Positions 37,669 through 46,481 are shown, counted from the first letter of the stretch. The stretch: 64,000 nt of DNA from Shewanella sp. VB17 (GCF_013248905.1 NZ_JABRVS010000001.1:1984001-2048000), one strand, 5' to 3'. Notes: generated by a model not told the origin, from the sequence alone. Translations and numbers: made by a program.

Positions 37669-37744
37669 TGGTCTCCCCACAGGGACTCGAACCCCGATCG
37701 ATCGCTTAGGAGGCGACTGCTCTATCCTGTTGAGCTATAAGGAG
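37669..37744 (-). tRNA. tRNA-Arg (anticodon CCT)
   Basis: The minus strand folds as a full cloverleaf of 76 nt: acceptor CTCCTTA with TGGGGAG, D stem GCTC/GAGC with a GG-containing loop, anticodon arm GTCGC-CTCCTAA-GCGAT giving anticodon CCT, four-base variable loop, T arm CGGGG-TTCGAGT-CCCTG, discriminator A and an encoded CCA. It decodes AGG. The first pair is C-G rather than the more common G-C. It separates the mobile-element region from the flagellar locus. Confidence 0.95.
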
Positions 37745-37911
37745 ACGCGAGTGATTATACTGATTTTTTTATAGATGAAAAGGCTTTAAATTTAGTTGCT
37801 TAATTCTTATTCGAAAATAAGGCTGGTGTTGCCTCTTTAGGGAGTCAGCCAGTGCTCTTAATCAGTCATTGATCTGTGTATTACGTGCTTTCAATCATTG
37901 CCTGCCTGATA

Positions 37912-39078
37912 TTACATCTTAATCGCGATATCGTTAACTTGCACATTATAGGACGCTTTTTGTCCGACAAGAATTGCAGTTGCTGTGTCTTGAGTGACTT
38001 GATCTATTTTGACTGTGGCGCGACTTTTACCGGCAACGGCGCGCATTTTATCAAAACGATCTGGCAGGTTTTCTTGTAAAATTAATTGAAACGAATCGCC
38101 TATGCGTATGCCATGACGGCGGCCTAGATTAAGAATCAGCCTGTCGCGGTGTTTAGCGACCACCTGACCAAGAATAGGGCGACAACTTAAGCTGTTGTCA
38201 ATATCTTGTATGGCTTTAATGAGTACCTTGTCAATATTTTTTCCATAAGCTGAGTGCCAAAATCTGTTTTGATTTGACGGCACGGTTTCTTGGCGTTCGA
38301 ACTCCCAAGGAGCTGATGAGATGTAATCTTGACTCCAGATCTGCTCACCACTGATCCCGTGGTACAGCGAGAGTCTGAGTTGGAAATGACGAATGGGTGC
38401 ATGATTCCACAACCCCAGCATACTTTGGGTTGCGGGATCGGTTGAAATGTCGATAATTTCTGGTAGTAGTACGTATTGGCTGTCGGTGATCTCACTAAGC
38501 CAGCTAGGAAGTCGATAGCCTCTAATATCCACTAAGGCTTGTGCTATATCGAGTCGTTCATTGGCGTGTAGATGAGAAAAACTATTTTTTGATGTTTGTG
38601 TCAAGGCATCACCAAGCCGTATGGAGAGTGCTTTTTCAAAGAAACCGATATTACCATAGCGCAACTGAACTCTATTTTTGATTATTGCTTGGGGAACAAG
38701 TATTGCTGCTTTTAGTGCTTGACTGTCACATTGAGCTTGATGTGAGCTGGCACCAATCACATCAACTCTTATCATCACGGTTAATTTATCGGCTTCTATA
38801 AATTCATTAATTAATTCAATTTTAGTGGCTTGAGATTGTTGCTCGATAGCAAATTTGTCTTGGGTTAGTTGGCCATTGTTGACTGTTTGTGAGCTGGTAA
38901 AACTGGCCCCATTTTGCAGTGTGGCATAAGTGAGTGCTTGATGAATGGCATCTTCACGGGCTTTAGTCACATTACCATCGATGATATTGGATTCTCCTTT
39001 GACGACAACCCAAGCGGCCATTGATAAAGAAGGGAAGAGTATTGCTGTTGTGAGTAGAAACAAGGTTACATATTTCAT
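37912..39078 (-). CDS. flgT: Flagellar H-ring protein FlgT
   Basis: Periplasmic protein of the H ring that surrounds the LP ring in Vibrio/Shewanella polar flagella and helps recruit the stator. It has a signal peptide (about 1-21, ending SMA), an N-terminal domain starting AAWVVVKGESNIIDGNVTKAREDAIHQALTYA, a middle domain (about 100-270) and a C-terminal OB-like domain (about 300-388, LILNLGRRHGIRIGDSFQLI). Length 388 aa matches FlgT. It is last in a minus-strand unit led by the GSCFA gene and overlaps a small ORF at its start. Confidence 0.92.
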   Translation of the reverse strand: MKYVTLFLLTTAILFPSLSMAAWVVVKGESNIIDGNVTKAREDAIHQALTYATLQNGASFTSSQTVNNGQLTQDKFAIEQQSQATKIELINEFIEADKLTVMIRVDVIGASSHQAQCDSQALKAAILVPQAIIKNRVQLRYGNIGFFEKALSIRLGDALTQTSKNSFSHLHANERLDIAQALVDIRGYRLPSWLSEITDSQYVLLPEIIDISTDPATQSMLGLWNHAPIRHFQLRLSLYHGISGEQIWSQDYISSAPWEFERQETVPSNQNRFWHSAYGKNIDKVLIKAIQDIDNSLSCRPILGQVVAKHRDRLILNLGRRHGIRIGDSFQLILQENLPDRFDKMRAVAGKSRATVKIDQVTQDTATAILVGQKASYNVQVNDIAIKM

Positions 39079-39310
39079 CTTTAATCCATCTATTGTGGTC
39101 GATATTACTGGCTAGGCGTTCATCGACATAAAAATGACAGGTAAGCTCGCTGCCAAGTATTTTATAGGATAAAGCAAAAATCGTGCCTTTATCATTCAAC
39201 GGCTCGCTATCGAGCCGTTGAATGATACCTTTACACTGAATTAAGTCAGTACAGCCATGTAAGATCAAGAGCTTGCGGATGTCAGGCTGACCGAGCTCGT
39301 TTAGGTGCAT
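38972..39310 (-). CDS. Possible small protein overlapping flgT (uncertain)
   Basis: A 112-codon frame that fills the 203-bp gap between the GSCFA gene and flgT, overlapping the former by 29 bp and the latter by 107 bp. The first 80 residues read like a real soluble protein (RKLLILHGCTDLIQCKGIIQRLDSEPLN); the last 30 are out-of-frame flgT signal-peptide DNA. No clear ribosome site precedes the ATG. A perfect 16-bp inverted repeat lies inside. It may be a real small gene, a decayed one, or a structured spacer read by chance. Confidence 0.35.
   Translation of the reverse strand: MHLNELGQPDIRKLLILHGCTDLIQCKGIIQRLDSEPLNDKGTIFALSYKILGSELTCHFYVDERLASNIDHNRWIKDEICNLVSTHNSNTLPFFINGRLGCRQRRIQYHRW
39191..39226 (-). 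repeat. Perfect 16-bp inverted repeat upstream of flgT
   Basis: ATCATTCAACGGCTCG and its exact complement flank a 4-nt loop (CTAT on the plus strand). It lies about 115 bp before the flgT start. No T run follows on the minus strand, so it is more likely an RNA-stability or attenuation hairpin, or a protein-binding dyad, than a terminator. Confidence 0.9.
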
Positions 39311-41087
39311 TTTGATGTAGTAATGGGGCTAATTTTTGGGCGAGCCAAGTATAATATCTATCATTCCCGTGCGCCCAATCTTGTTTATTATCGGGAAACA
39401 CAATAGTAGAGGTGTAGTTTTCAGGATCAGCAATTTCCGTATCAAATGTGGTCGCGGCATTAAAAAAGGTGATCCCTAACTGGGTTAATACATACTCCAT
39501 GGCATCAAAATAAGCATAAATTAAATGGGTGAACGAGCTCGACTCTTCAAAATATTGGCTAAAAGGTGGGTCGGATACCACAATGACTCTATGCCCATGT
39601 TCGTGAAGCTTTAACAGGATGGACATTTGTTCAATTAGGTCATCGTTAAAGTAATCGACAAAATCCTTGGTGGTGATTTTAGTTATACCTTCAGGGTAGG
39701 CTTGCTTTAGCCAAGTGCCTAGCCGAGATAAATTTCTATGTGTCTGCATAGCGAGGTTGGTTATTATCGTCGAGTTAGATGTTGTCCCGCTTTGCTCATG
39801 ATTGTGTAAATTGCCCAATATGGCGGACCATAGTTTTCTTGATATTGCACTTTCTAAGGGGACAAAATATTCGGTATCGCAAATAGAAAATTTCTTGTTT
39901 GAGAATCCAGATCCATTCATCACCATGCCGCCACAATGTTGAATACTTATATTGTTAAATGCGTTGGATAGTTTACTCATATGACTGTCACCAAAGAGAG
40001 TTACATTGTATTTTGTTTGCGGTACTTGGATAGTGTTTAGTCTCTTTGTTGTTTCGAGTAGCTCTTCTTCGCATACCACTTCATTGTTGTCTGGACGGTT
40101 AACTTTAGCTTGCAAGAGGTTAATTTTCTGCTCTTGGCGTGGTTGAGCTAAAACCGTTTTATCAATGACACTGCGGAAGTGTTGCATCACATAGTTTATG
40201 GCTTGTGGGGTGACCGATCTTAAGTTGGTTTCAAATCTAAAATCTTGAGCGCAAGGGACTGTAATGATCTCGTAAGATGGAAAGTAAGAAAAACGAGGGT
40301 TATTATCACTTAAAAAACCTGCAACAGTTCGCAGTAATGATTTAGAGTGCTGATTTGCGACCATTATATGCTTGTCGGTCATAGTCGCAGTCAAAGGGAC
40401 GGGAGACACGGTCAAAATGATGTGGATGTTAGGGTTTATAGCGTTAAGTTGACTGGCAATATCTTCAAGATCGCCACGGAGTTCTTCATAACTGAAGTTG
40501 TGAAATTGATAAATGGAGTCATCGAATAAGCCTGATATGACGCCGGGACAACTTGGGTAGTAGACATCATTGCTATCTTTCCAAGCTTCGGTTAAACCAA
40601 GTGTTAATATCAGTACATCAGTTTCAACGAGAGTGGTCCTCATTTCTGCTGCGGCTGCAATTCTAGCAGCAACTAAGTCAGTTTGTGAATCAAAGCCAGC
40701 TGGGTTAAAGCTGGGTCTTAACAAGTCATAGAATTTATTATTGTCGATGTAAATGGCACTATTTGTGTCGAATGGCTTTCGAGCATAATTAATATTAAGC
40801 CACTGTAGCAGGCATCTAGGAGTATATAAATTGCCAAAGGCAAAACTGGAGACTTGCTGCATTTCAAGCTTGCTTTGATTAAATCGGTATCCACCAGCAT
40901 TAAGCCACTGTCCTACATGTTGAGCAAAGCAAGAACCAATGGATGAAATTCGGGGGTTGTTAATATTCAATGTAATTTGATGTAGTAGGGGGAAAATATC
41001 TTGACCCAGCGTAATACTAGCAACTGCTGTTCGCCAAAATGAGGCCTCACCTTTATCGTTATAGGGTGTAGAATATGTTCCTTGCAT
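39282..41087 (-). CDS. GSCFA-domain plus SGNH-like protein in the flagellar locus
   Basis: 601 residues in two parts. The N-terminal part (about 20-310) is a GSCFA domain with the name-giving motif SSIGSCFAQH (G51-A55), FAFGNLYTPRCLLQWL and LGLTEAW. The C-terminal part (about 355-595) restarts with an SGNH-hydrolase-like block LFGDSHMSKLSNAF (GDSH at 366-369) and ends with FPDNKQDWAHGNDRYYTWLAQKLAPLL. GSCFA and SGNH proteins are esterase/acyltransferase-like folds, often linked to surface glycans. No signal peptide is seen. A sigma-54 promoter lies upstream and flgT downstream, so a flagellar or flagellin-sugar role is inferred, not shown. Confidence 0.75.
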   Translation of the reverse strand: MQGTYSTPYNDKGEASFWRTAVASITLGQDIFPLLHQITLNINNPRISSIGSCFAQHVGQWLNAGGYRFNQSKLEMQQVSSFAFGNLYTPRCLLQWLNINYARKPFDTNSAIYIDNNKFYDLLRPSFNPAGFDSQTDLVAARIAAAAEMRTTLVETDVLILTLGLTEAWKDSNDVYYPSCPGVISGLFDDSIYQFHNFSYEELRGDLEDIASQLNAINPNIHIILTVSPVPLTATMTDKHIMVANQHSKSLLRTVAGFLSDNNPRFSYFPSYEIITVPCAQDFRFETNLRSVTPQAINYVMQHFRSVIDKTVLAQPRQEQKINLLQAKVNRPDNNEVVCEEELLETTKRLNTIQVPQTKYNVTLFGDSHMSKLSNAFNNISIQHCGGMVMNGSGFSNKKFSICDTEYFVPLESAISRKLWSAILGNLHNHEQSGTTSNSTIITNLAMQTHRNLSRLGTWLKQAYPEGITKITTKDFVDYFNDDLIEQMSILLKLHEHGHRVIVVSDPPFSQYFEESSSFTHLIYAYFDAMEYVLTQLGITFFNAATTFDTEIADPENYTSTIVFPDNKQDWAHGNDRYYTWLAQKLAPLLHQNAPKRARSA

Positions 41088-41172
41088 AATGTGTTATCTC
41101 CATATTTTAAAAAGTTAAATGGCAATAATGTACGGCATTTATCTGACGGATATTCTGTATTGTTTGCTTAGC

Positions 41173-41190
41173 TGGCAATTATCGTGCCTA
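41173..41190 (-). promoter_or_regulatory. Sigma-54 promoter for the GSCFA-flgT unit
   Basis: On the minus strand TAGGCACGATAATTGCC has GG and GC exactly 12 bp apart, with the GGCACG-N4-TTGC core. It lies 86-103 bp before the GSCFA start codon. Confidence 0.75.
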
Positions 41191-41300
41191 TTAAAGTAGG
41201 ATAACTAAAATAACTAACCATACTGTTAGGCTTAAAATGGTCGATAAATGGCTGTCACTGAGGTATTTAGTTATTGGGGGGGCAAATAATCACTGAAATC

Positions 41301-41317
41301 TTGGCTTGATATTTGCA
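41301..41317 (+). promoter_or_regulatory. Sigma-54 promoter for flgO-flgP
   Basis: TTGGCTTGATATTTGCA; GG at 41303-41304 and GC at 41315-41316, the required 12-bp spacing. It lies about 127 bp before flgO and points away from the GSCFA promoter. Confidence 0.75.
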
Positions 41318-41443
41318 GCTAAAGTTTATTCTTGGTCATTATGTTGACAGAGTGGGAATTCCCCGCCTTATTGACGACTTATTGTTGATATGGGCATTGG
41401 GGACTCCGTCAAATGTTTTTGGTGTTTTATTTAGGACATAGCC

Positions 41444-42070
41444 ATGCGTATCGCGTTTCTGTTGTCGTTTTATTTATTACTTTATGGGTGTGCTCAGAGT
41501 GAGAAACTGGATAAGGTCGCTTTTGCCGATGGCAATAGTTTGCCGTTAACGTCAGGCATCAATCATATATCTCAACAGATAGTGAATGAATTGGTGTTGC
41601 GAAATGATGCCTTACGGGCAAATCAACCTTTGCTAGTAGCAACGCCTGTGTTGTTAACAGATTTTAATCAGACCAGCGTATTAGGCTTGCAATTACAGCA
41701 AGGTTTTATAGCTGCGATGCACGATCATCAGTTTAATTTGGTTGATATTAATGTCGGAGACAACATTCGTGTGACACCCCAAGGAGATTTTTTATTGACC
41801 CGAAATTGGCAACAATTGCCGACCGATATTGCGGTTGAACACGTGTTAGTATCGACCATGAGCATGAATAATGGAGGCATGGTTGTGAATGCTAGAATTA
41901 TTAATATTATCAATAATCGTGTGGTATCTGCTTCTCAAGCGAATGTTGAATTGGCGAATGTGCCAGGTTATTTAATGCCTTCACAAAAGTTGGTCTCTCA
42001 AGAGGGGTTATTGTATCGAGATAGCCAGATGGGAGCGAAAGAAGTTAGGGTGATGGGAGATTTGAAATGA
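41444..42070 (+). CDS. flgO: Flagellar outer-membrane lipoprotein FlgO
   Basis: Lipoprotein signal with lipobox LYGC (C16), then a FlgO-type domain (SGINHISQQIVNELVLRNDALRANQPLLVATPVLLTDFNQTSVLGLQLQQGF). In Vibrio FlgO and FlgP are outer-membrane components of the sheathed polar flagellum and form part of the H-ring/outer disk. The last four bases overlap flgP (ATGA). Length 208 aa is typical. Confidence 0.9.
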   Translation: MRIAFLLSFYLLLYGCAQSEKLDKVAFADGNSLPLTSGINHISQQIVNELVLRNDALRANQPLLVATPVLLTDFNQTSVLGLQLQQGFIAAMHDHQFNLVDINVGDNIRVTPQGDFLLTRNWQQLPTDIAVEHVLVSTMSMNNGGMVVNARIINIINNRVVSASQANVELANVPGYLMPSQKLVSQEGLLYRDSQMGAKEVRVMGDLK

Positions 42071-42513
42071 ATATATGGTTCATCGTCATAATGCTGATAT
42101 TGTCAGCTTGTGCATCTGAAGATAGATACATAGAGTGGGAAATTCAACAGCCAGAGAGTTTTCCCAAGTTAACAGCTATAGGCTACGCAACATTAGCTTC
42201 TCAGCCTTCAAAAGATAAGTCACAACGGGTTTTGATGGCAATGAAAGCATCGAAAATAGCCGCCTATCGTGAGCTAGCTGAACAGGTTTATGGTCAAGAA
42301 TTATCTGCTAGCAGTAAGGTTAATGAATGGATGTTGACTGATGATATGATTCAAGCTTCTGTAACGGGGATTATTAGAGGTGCTAAAGTGGTAAAAAGCT
42401 ATCCTGCTGGTGAGCACTATGTTACAGAGTTAGAGCTTGATTTTTCTCAAGTTTGGGCTTTGTACCAACAAAATAACCCTATTCAAAAAATTAAGGATGT
42501 GACTTATTTTTAA
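42067..42513 (+). CDS. flgP: Flagellar assembly lipoprotein FlgP
   Basis: LPP20-family lipoprotein: signal with lipobox LSAC (C15), then PKLTAIGYATLASQPSKDKSQRVLMAMKASKIAAYRELAEQVYGQEL and the C-terminal YVTELELDFSQVW strand. FlgP builds the H-ring/basal disk under the outer membrane and is needed for motility in Vibrio. Its ATG overlaps the flgO stop region by four bases, so the two are translationally coupled. 148 aa. Confidence 0.9.
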   Translation: MNIWFIVIMLILSACASEDRYIEWEIQQPESFPKLTAIGYATLASQPSKDKSQRVLMAMKASKIAAYRELAEQVYGQELSASSKVNEWMLTDDMIQASVTGIIRGAKVVKSYPAGEHYVTELELDFSQVWALYQQNNPIQKIKDVTYF

Positions 42514-42647
42514 TAAAAATAAGTGTTGCTATGTGATTGATTGTTGAGTGGGTAAGACGTTTTTTCATGTCAGTATGTTAGGCCTGATTACCTATTGAGA
42601 CTATCTTCTGTGGCGAGTTGATTCTCACCATCACCCTTACTGTATGT

Positions 42648-43073
42648 TTAGGCTTTTAGATCGTTGCCTAATGAAGGTATGGTTGATGTCTCGCCTTTGC
42701 CATTGTAGGTGAGACTCGATGCATTACGACTTACTTGTAAAGCCTGGGCAAAACGATTAACACTGGCGATACTCAGTTCTATTAGACTGGTATTTTCAAT
42801 ATTCAATTGCTGACATTCTGCAAGTTGTACTTTGGCTATTTGTACTTGTTTAGCTAGAGAAGGATCTGTTGATAGCTGAGATAAGTCTGCTTGAGTAGAT
42901 AATAGGCTATCATTGGCTTTAAGGGCGTCAAGCGATTGAGCTTTACAGGAAGCGAGAGACAGTAATTTTTCAGCATCTTGTTCAATTAATGCATCTTTTT
43001 CGGCTGATATTGTGACTTTCAACTCTTGTAATAGCTGATGTTGTTTTTCAATGATACTGGCTAGCTGACTCAT
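42648..43073 (-). CDS. flgN: Flagellar export chaperone FlgN
   Basis: A 141-residue all-helical protein (MSQLASIIEKQHQLLQELKVTISAEKDALIEQDAEKLLSLASCKAQSLDALKAND..), matching the FlgN domain. It holds the hook-associated proteins FlgK and FlgL for export. It lies 5 bp behind flgM in the usual flgM-flgN pair and is presumably driven by the same sigma-28 promoter. No signal peptide. Confidence 0.88.
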   Translation of the reverse strand: MSQLASIIEKQHQLLQELKVTISAEKDALIEQDAEKLLSLASCKAQSLDALKANDSLLSTQADLSQLSTDPSLAKQVQIAKVQLAECQQLNIENTSLIELSIASVNRFAQALQVSRNASSLTYNGKGETSTIPSLGNDLKA

Positions 43074-43078
43074 AATAA

Positions 43079-43399
43079 TTAGTCGATATCCTTAAGTTCA
43101 TTTTCAAAAATAGCAATGTTGCTGGCTAACTTTTCAGCATCAATCTTATAACGTCCTTCTGCAATAGCAAGCTTAATTTCAGCCACTTTTTCTTGATCAA
43201 TCTCTGGTACAGTGCCCAATTGCGTTTGAATTTTTTGCAATTGTTGAGCTTGAGTCGTGATTGAAACAGAATCACTTTTTGATGATGCACTAGCCGATTC
43301 AGGGCTATTGCCTGTTTGATCCGTTTTTGGATCGGTTTTATTTGTTGAGACTTTGCTAATATTAGCAGCGGTATTTATTTGTTTAATATCAATAGCCAT
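43079..43399 (-). CDS. flgM: Anti-sigma-28 factor FlgM
   Basis: Binds and holds FliA (sigma-28) until the hook is complete, then is secreted. Start chosen at MAIDIKQINTAANIS with GGAG 7 nt upstream; an upstream in-frame ATG would add an unlikely FFFFYF stretch. The C-terminal FliA-binding part reads KVAEIKLAIAEGRYKIDAEKLASNIAIFE. 106 aa. A sigma-28 promoter immediately upstream makes the gene self-reporting on FliA activity. Confidence 0.92.
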   Translation of the reverse strand: MAIDIKQINTAANISKVSTNKTDPKTDQTGNSPESASASSKSDSVSITTQAQQLQKIQTQLGTVPEIDQEKVAEIKLAIAEGRYKIDAEKLASNIAIFENELKDID

Positions 43400-43438
43400 T
43401 GTGAGGCTCCAGAAGTAAAAAAAGAAGAACATATTCTC

Positions 43439-43465
43439 ATATCGGCAATGATAGTGAGAGCTTTA
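43439..43465 (-). promoter_or_regulatory. Sigma-28 (FliA) promoter of flgM-flgN
   Basis: On the minus strand TAAA, then exactly 15 bases, then GCCGATAT, one base off the GCCGATAA consensus. It lies about 40 bp before the flgM ATG. Confidence 0.8.
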
Positions 43466-43481
43466 GTTATTTTTTTCATTT

Positions 43482-44189
43482 TTACATTCTTACCTCAACT
43501 TCACCCACTCCGATGACAGTGGCATACAGGTTCTTATTCGAATGCATATTCTTAATACCAATCCTATCACCTAAATTACCATCTCGTAGCGCTTGTCCTA
43601 CGGTTTTTATTATTAGATTCGAAGATCGTGCTGATATAGATACAGTATCTCCTTTACAGACGAAACACAAATTGTCACTAAAAATGGGGAGATTAGCAGG
43701 AATACGTCTTTTTACGCGAGTGCCAATGACTTGTTCGATGGTATCGAATTGCTGGCCTCTTAGGTTGCTTTGATCGACATATTGGATGGCAATATTTGTG
43801 CGAGTAAGTAAGTCACCAGAGCCTAACAGCTCTCTTGCCACAACAACGGGGTAGAGAATATCCACACGCACAGCGATAAATATCTGCCATGGGTAATCAA
43901 GTTGTGGGCTGTTACAACTTATTTTGACGGTATTGGTTCGCTTTATTGCTCGGTTTGTCGCGAGCGCTGCAATGATCGGTGGTAAGCAAGGGGGAAGGTT
44001 GAGACGTTTATCCAGCTTTTGAGGCGTGATGCTAACCTTGGCATTCCCTGTGATATTCATTTTTTTTTCAATAGCCTCTATGGCTAAGTTTGATATGGTC
44101 GATAGAGAGGGCACACTCGCTTTACTTGCTCCCAAGGCGTGTGTCGTAAAGAATATGGCTAATAAAATGATAATATTTTGTACTTTCAT
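43482..44189 (-). CDS. flgA: Flagellar basal-body P-ring assembly protein FlgA
   Basis: Periplasmic chaperone for the FlgI P ring. Signal peptide about 1-20 (ending THALGAS), then a region with paired cysteines (LPPCLPP, VKISCNS) and a C-terminal SAF domain (about 110-235: PVVVARELLGSGDLLTRTNIAIQYV and VKRRIPANLPIFSDNLCFVCKGDTVSI). Length 235 aa is normal. It is divergent from cheV, which sits 185 bp away. Confidence 0.9.
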   Translation of the reverse strand: MKVQNIIILLAIFFTTHALGASKASVPSLSTISNLAIEAIEKKMNITGNAKVSITPQKLDKRLNLPPCLPPIIAALATNRAIKRTNTVKISCNSPQLDYPWQIFIAVRVDILYPVVVARELLGSGDLLTRTNIAIQYVDQSNLRGQQFDTIEQVIGTRVKRRIPANLPIFSDNLCFVCKGDTVSISARSSNLIIKTVGQALRDGNLGDRIGIKNMHSNKNLYATVIGVGEVEVRM

Positions 44190-44374
44190 AATGAATAGAC
44201 TAGCTTGATTCGCTAGATTACACCTATACTTTCGTCATGACCGTGATGTTACACTTCTCATATTAAGAGATAATTAGTCAGAAACTTGACTATTGCACGG
44301 TCTGGTTGTGAGATAGATCTATTCAAGCAATTAATATGCCTACTACGCATTTAAATGATGATATGTAGGTCGGC

Positions 44375-45325
44375 ATGAAGAAAGACGACAAAGGCAAGCG
44401 TATTATGTCAAGTGTTCTTGAGTCAGTTAACAAACGAACCCAGCTAGTGGGTGCAAACCGATTAGAGCTTTTACTGTTTAAGCTTAACGGTAGTCAAAGG
44501 TTCGGGATCAACGTATTCAAAGTCAAGGAGGTTCTTCAATGCCCACCACTTACCATTCTGCCTAAATTAAATCCGTATGTTAAAGGTGTGGCACATATTC
44601 GTGGCTCGACCATTTCGGTGATTGATTTAAGTGCGGCAACGGGTGGCACTCCTGTTGAAAGTGTCGACGGCTGTTTTATTATTATTTCTGAGTACAACCG
44701 CAGTATTCAAGGTTTTGTGGTGAGTTCAGTTGAGCGAATTATCAATATGAACTGGGAAGCCATTATGCCACCTCCAGAAGGGGCGGGTGCAAACTCTTAC
44801 CTTACGGCAGTGACGGAAATAGAGGGGGAGTTGGTTGAAATCCTCGATGTTGAAAAAATTCTTCATCAGATCTCACCGGTTAAAACAGAACTCAGCCAAG
44901 AGGTAACAGATTCGTTAACATTAGATAAAGATACGAATTACCATATCATGGTGATTGATGATTCTGCGGTGGCGAGAAAACAGATAATTCGTGCACTCCA
45001 ATCACTGGGGTTAGAGATTGATACCGCGGTAGATGGTAAGGATGCACTTGATAAATTGACAGCGATGGCGGTCGACATGGATAATGTGTCGACAGAAATC
45101 CCATTAATTATTTCTGATATTGAGATGCCCGAAATGGATGGTTATACCTTAACGTCTGAAATTAGGGCTAATCCAAAATTAAAAGACATTAAAATAGTAC
45201 TGCATACTTCTTTGAGCGGTGTGTTTAATCAGGCCATGGTAGAGAAAGTTGGGGCAAATGATTTTATTGCCAAATTCAATCCTGATGAACTTGCGGCAGC
45301 AGTAAATAAACATTTGAGTCTATAA
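44375..45325 (+). CDS. cheV: Chemotaxis coupling/response protein CheV
   Basis: CheW-like domain (about 25-175) joins receptors to CheA, followed by a receiver domain (about 187-316) with DDSAVARKQIIRAL and the phospho-acceptor D248 in SDIEMPEMDGYTL; the conserved lysine is near FIAKFNPDEL. The ATG at 44375 follows TAGGT; homologues usually start at the second ATG (44405, MSSVLESVNKRTQLVG), which is an equally plausible start. It pairs with cheR in the flagellar cluster. Confidence 0.93.
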   Translation: MKKDDKGKRIMSSVLESVNKRTQLVGANRLELLLFKLNGSQRFGINVFKVKEVLQCPPLTILPKLNPYVKGVAHIRGSTISVIDLSAATGGTPVESVDGCFIIISEYNRSIQGFVVSSVERIINMNWEAIMPPPEGAGANSYLTAVTEIEGELVEILDVEKILHQISPVKTELSQEVTDSLTLDKDTNYHIMVIDDSAVARKQIIRALQSLGLEIDTAVDGKDALDKLTAMAVDMDNVSTEIPLIISDIEMPEMDGYTLTSEIRANPKLKDIKIVLHTSLSGVFNQAMVEKVGANDFIAKFNPDELAAAVNKHLSL

Positions 45326-45455
45326 TGATATTTGTGCGGACAAGGGCACTATTATATTAAGCTTGTTTATTGTAGCTTGCTAACGTATAAGACTGCGGGG
45401 TATATGGTTACTGTTATAATGTAATAGTTTATTTTATTGATATTAGGATATCTAG

Positions 45456-46289
45456 GTGTCAAACAAATCACTTGCTGAAACTGAGTACACACAATTTAGG
45501 TTATTTCTGGAACAACACAGCGGTATTGTGCTGGGTGATAGTAAACAATATTTAGTGCGCAGTCGACTTGCTCCTTTGATGGGGCTTTATAACCTACCAT
45601 CATTATCAGAAGTGGTTAAACATTCTATGAAGCCTGCTGAGCGACAATTACGGGCTTCAGTCATCGATGCCATGACCACAAATGAAACCTTGTGGTTTAG
45701 GGATAAATATCCGTTTGATTTGCTGTTCAATGATCTATTACCTCACTATAGCAAACTTGGAAACCCCCTTAAAATTTGGTCTGCCGCGTGTTCTTCCGGT
45801 CAAGAACCTTACTCACTTGCCATGACCATTTTAGAATATCAACAAAAGAAACCTGGTTCTTTATCCGGTAAAGCATCAATATTGGCGACAGATTTATCTC
45901 CTTCTATGCTAGAGCGATGCAAGGCAGCTGAGTACGATAACTTAGCTTTAGGACGTGGTTTATCTGATGAGCGTAAGCGTCAATTTTTTGCTGCGACTGC
46001 CGATGGCAGCATGGTCATTAATGATAACGTTAAACGCTTAGTGAATTTCAGAGCTCATAACTTACTTGAGAGTTATACCTTATTAGGTAAGTTTGATATT
46101 ATTTTTTGTCGTAATGTCCTTATTTATTTTGCCCCTGAGGCAAAATCAAAAATATTACGGCAATTTGCTGCCGCTTTAAATCCGAAAGGGGTACTTTTTC
46201 TTGGCGCTTCAGAGTCGATTGCTGGATTAACTGATGAGTTTGACATGATCCGGTGTAATCCTGGGATCTATTATCAAAAGAAAACATAA
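45456..46289 (+). CDS. cheR: Chemotaxis methyltransferase CheR
   Basis: Methylates glutamates on chemoreceptors with SAM. The N-terminal helical domain (about 1-85, with NETLWFRDKYPFDLL) is followed by the SAM-binding fold (about 100-277): KIWSAACSSGQEPYSLAM, ILATDLSPSMLERC and CRNVLIYFAPEAKSKIL. The GTG start at 45456 follows TTAGGATA. 277 aa. No cheB is adjacent in this window, as in other polar flagellar clusters where it lies farther on. Confidence 0.94.
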   Translation: MSNKSLAETEYTQFRLFLEQHSGIVLGDSKQYLVRSRLAPLMGLYNLPSLSEVVKHSMKPAERQLRASVIDAMTTNETLWFRDKYPFDLLFNDLLPHYSKLGNPLKIWSAACSSGQEPYSLAMTILEYQQKKPGSLSGKASILATDLSPSMLERCKAAEYDNLALGRGLSDERKRQFFAATADGSMVINDNVKRLVNFRAHNLLESYTLLGKFDIIFCRNVLIYFAPEAKSKILRQFAAALNPKGVLFLGASESIAGLTDEFDMIRCNPGIYYQKKT

Positions 46290-46481
46290 GAATATGGCAG
46301 TATTTTTTCATTAGCGAAGGTGTTTACAGCTCAGCGATCCCTTGATTATTCAATATTAAATAAAATAGGCTTTATTTCTTAGCACTATTTCAGTCTTTAT
46401 CTGCTTAAGTCAGTAAACTGGCTTATTTTTTGATTACTATCCTATTTAAAGAAAGATTATCCCCTCTCAATATTGTTTTTC

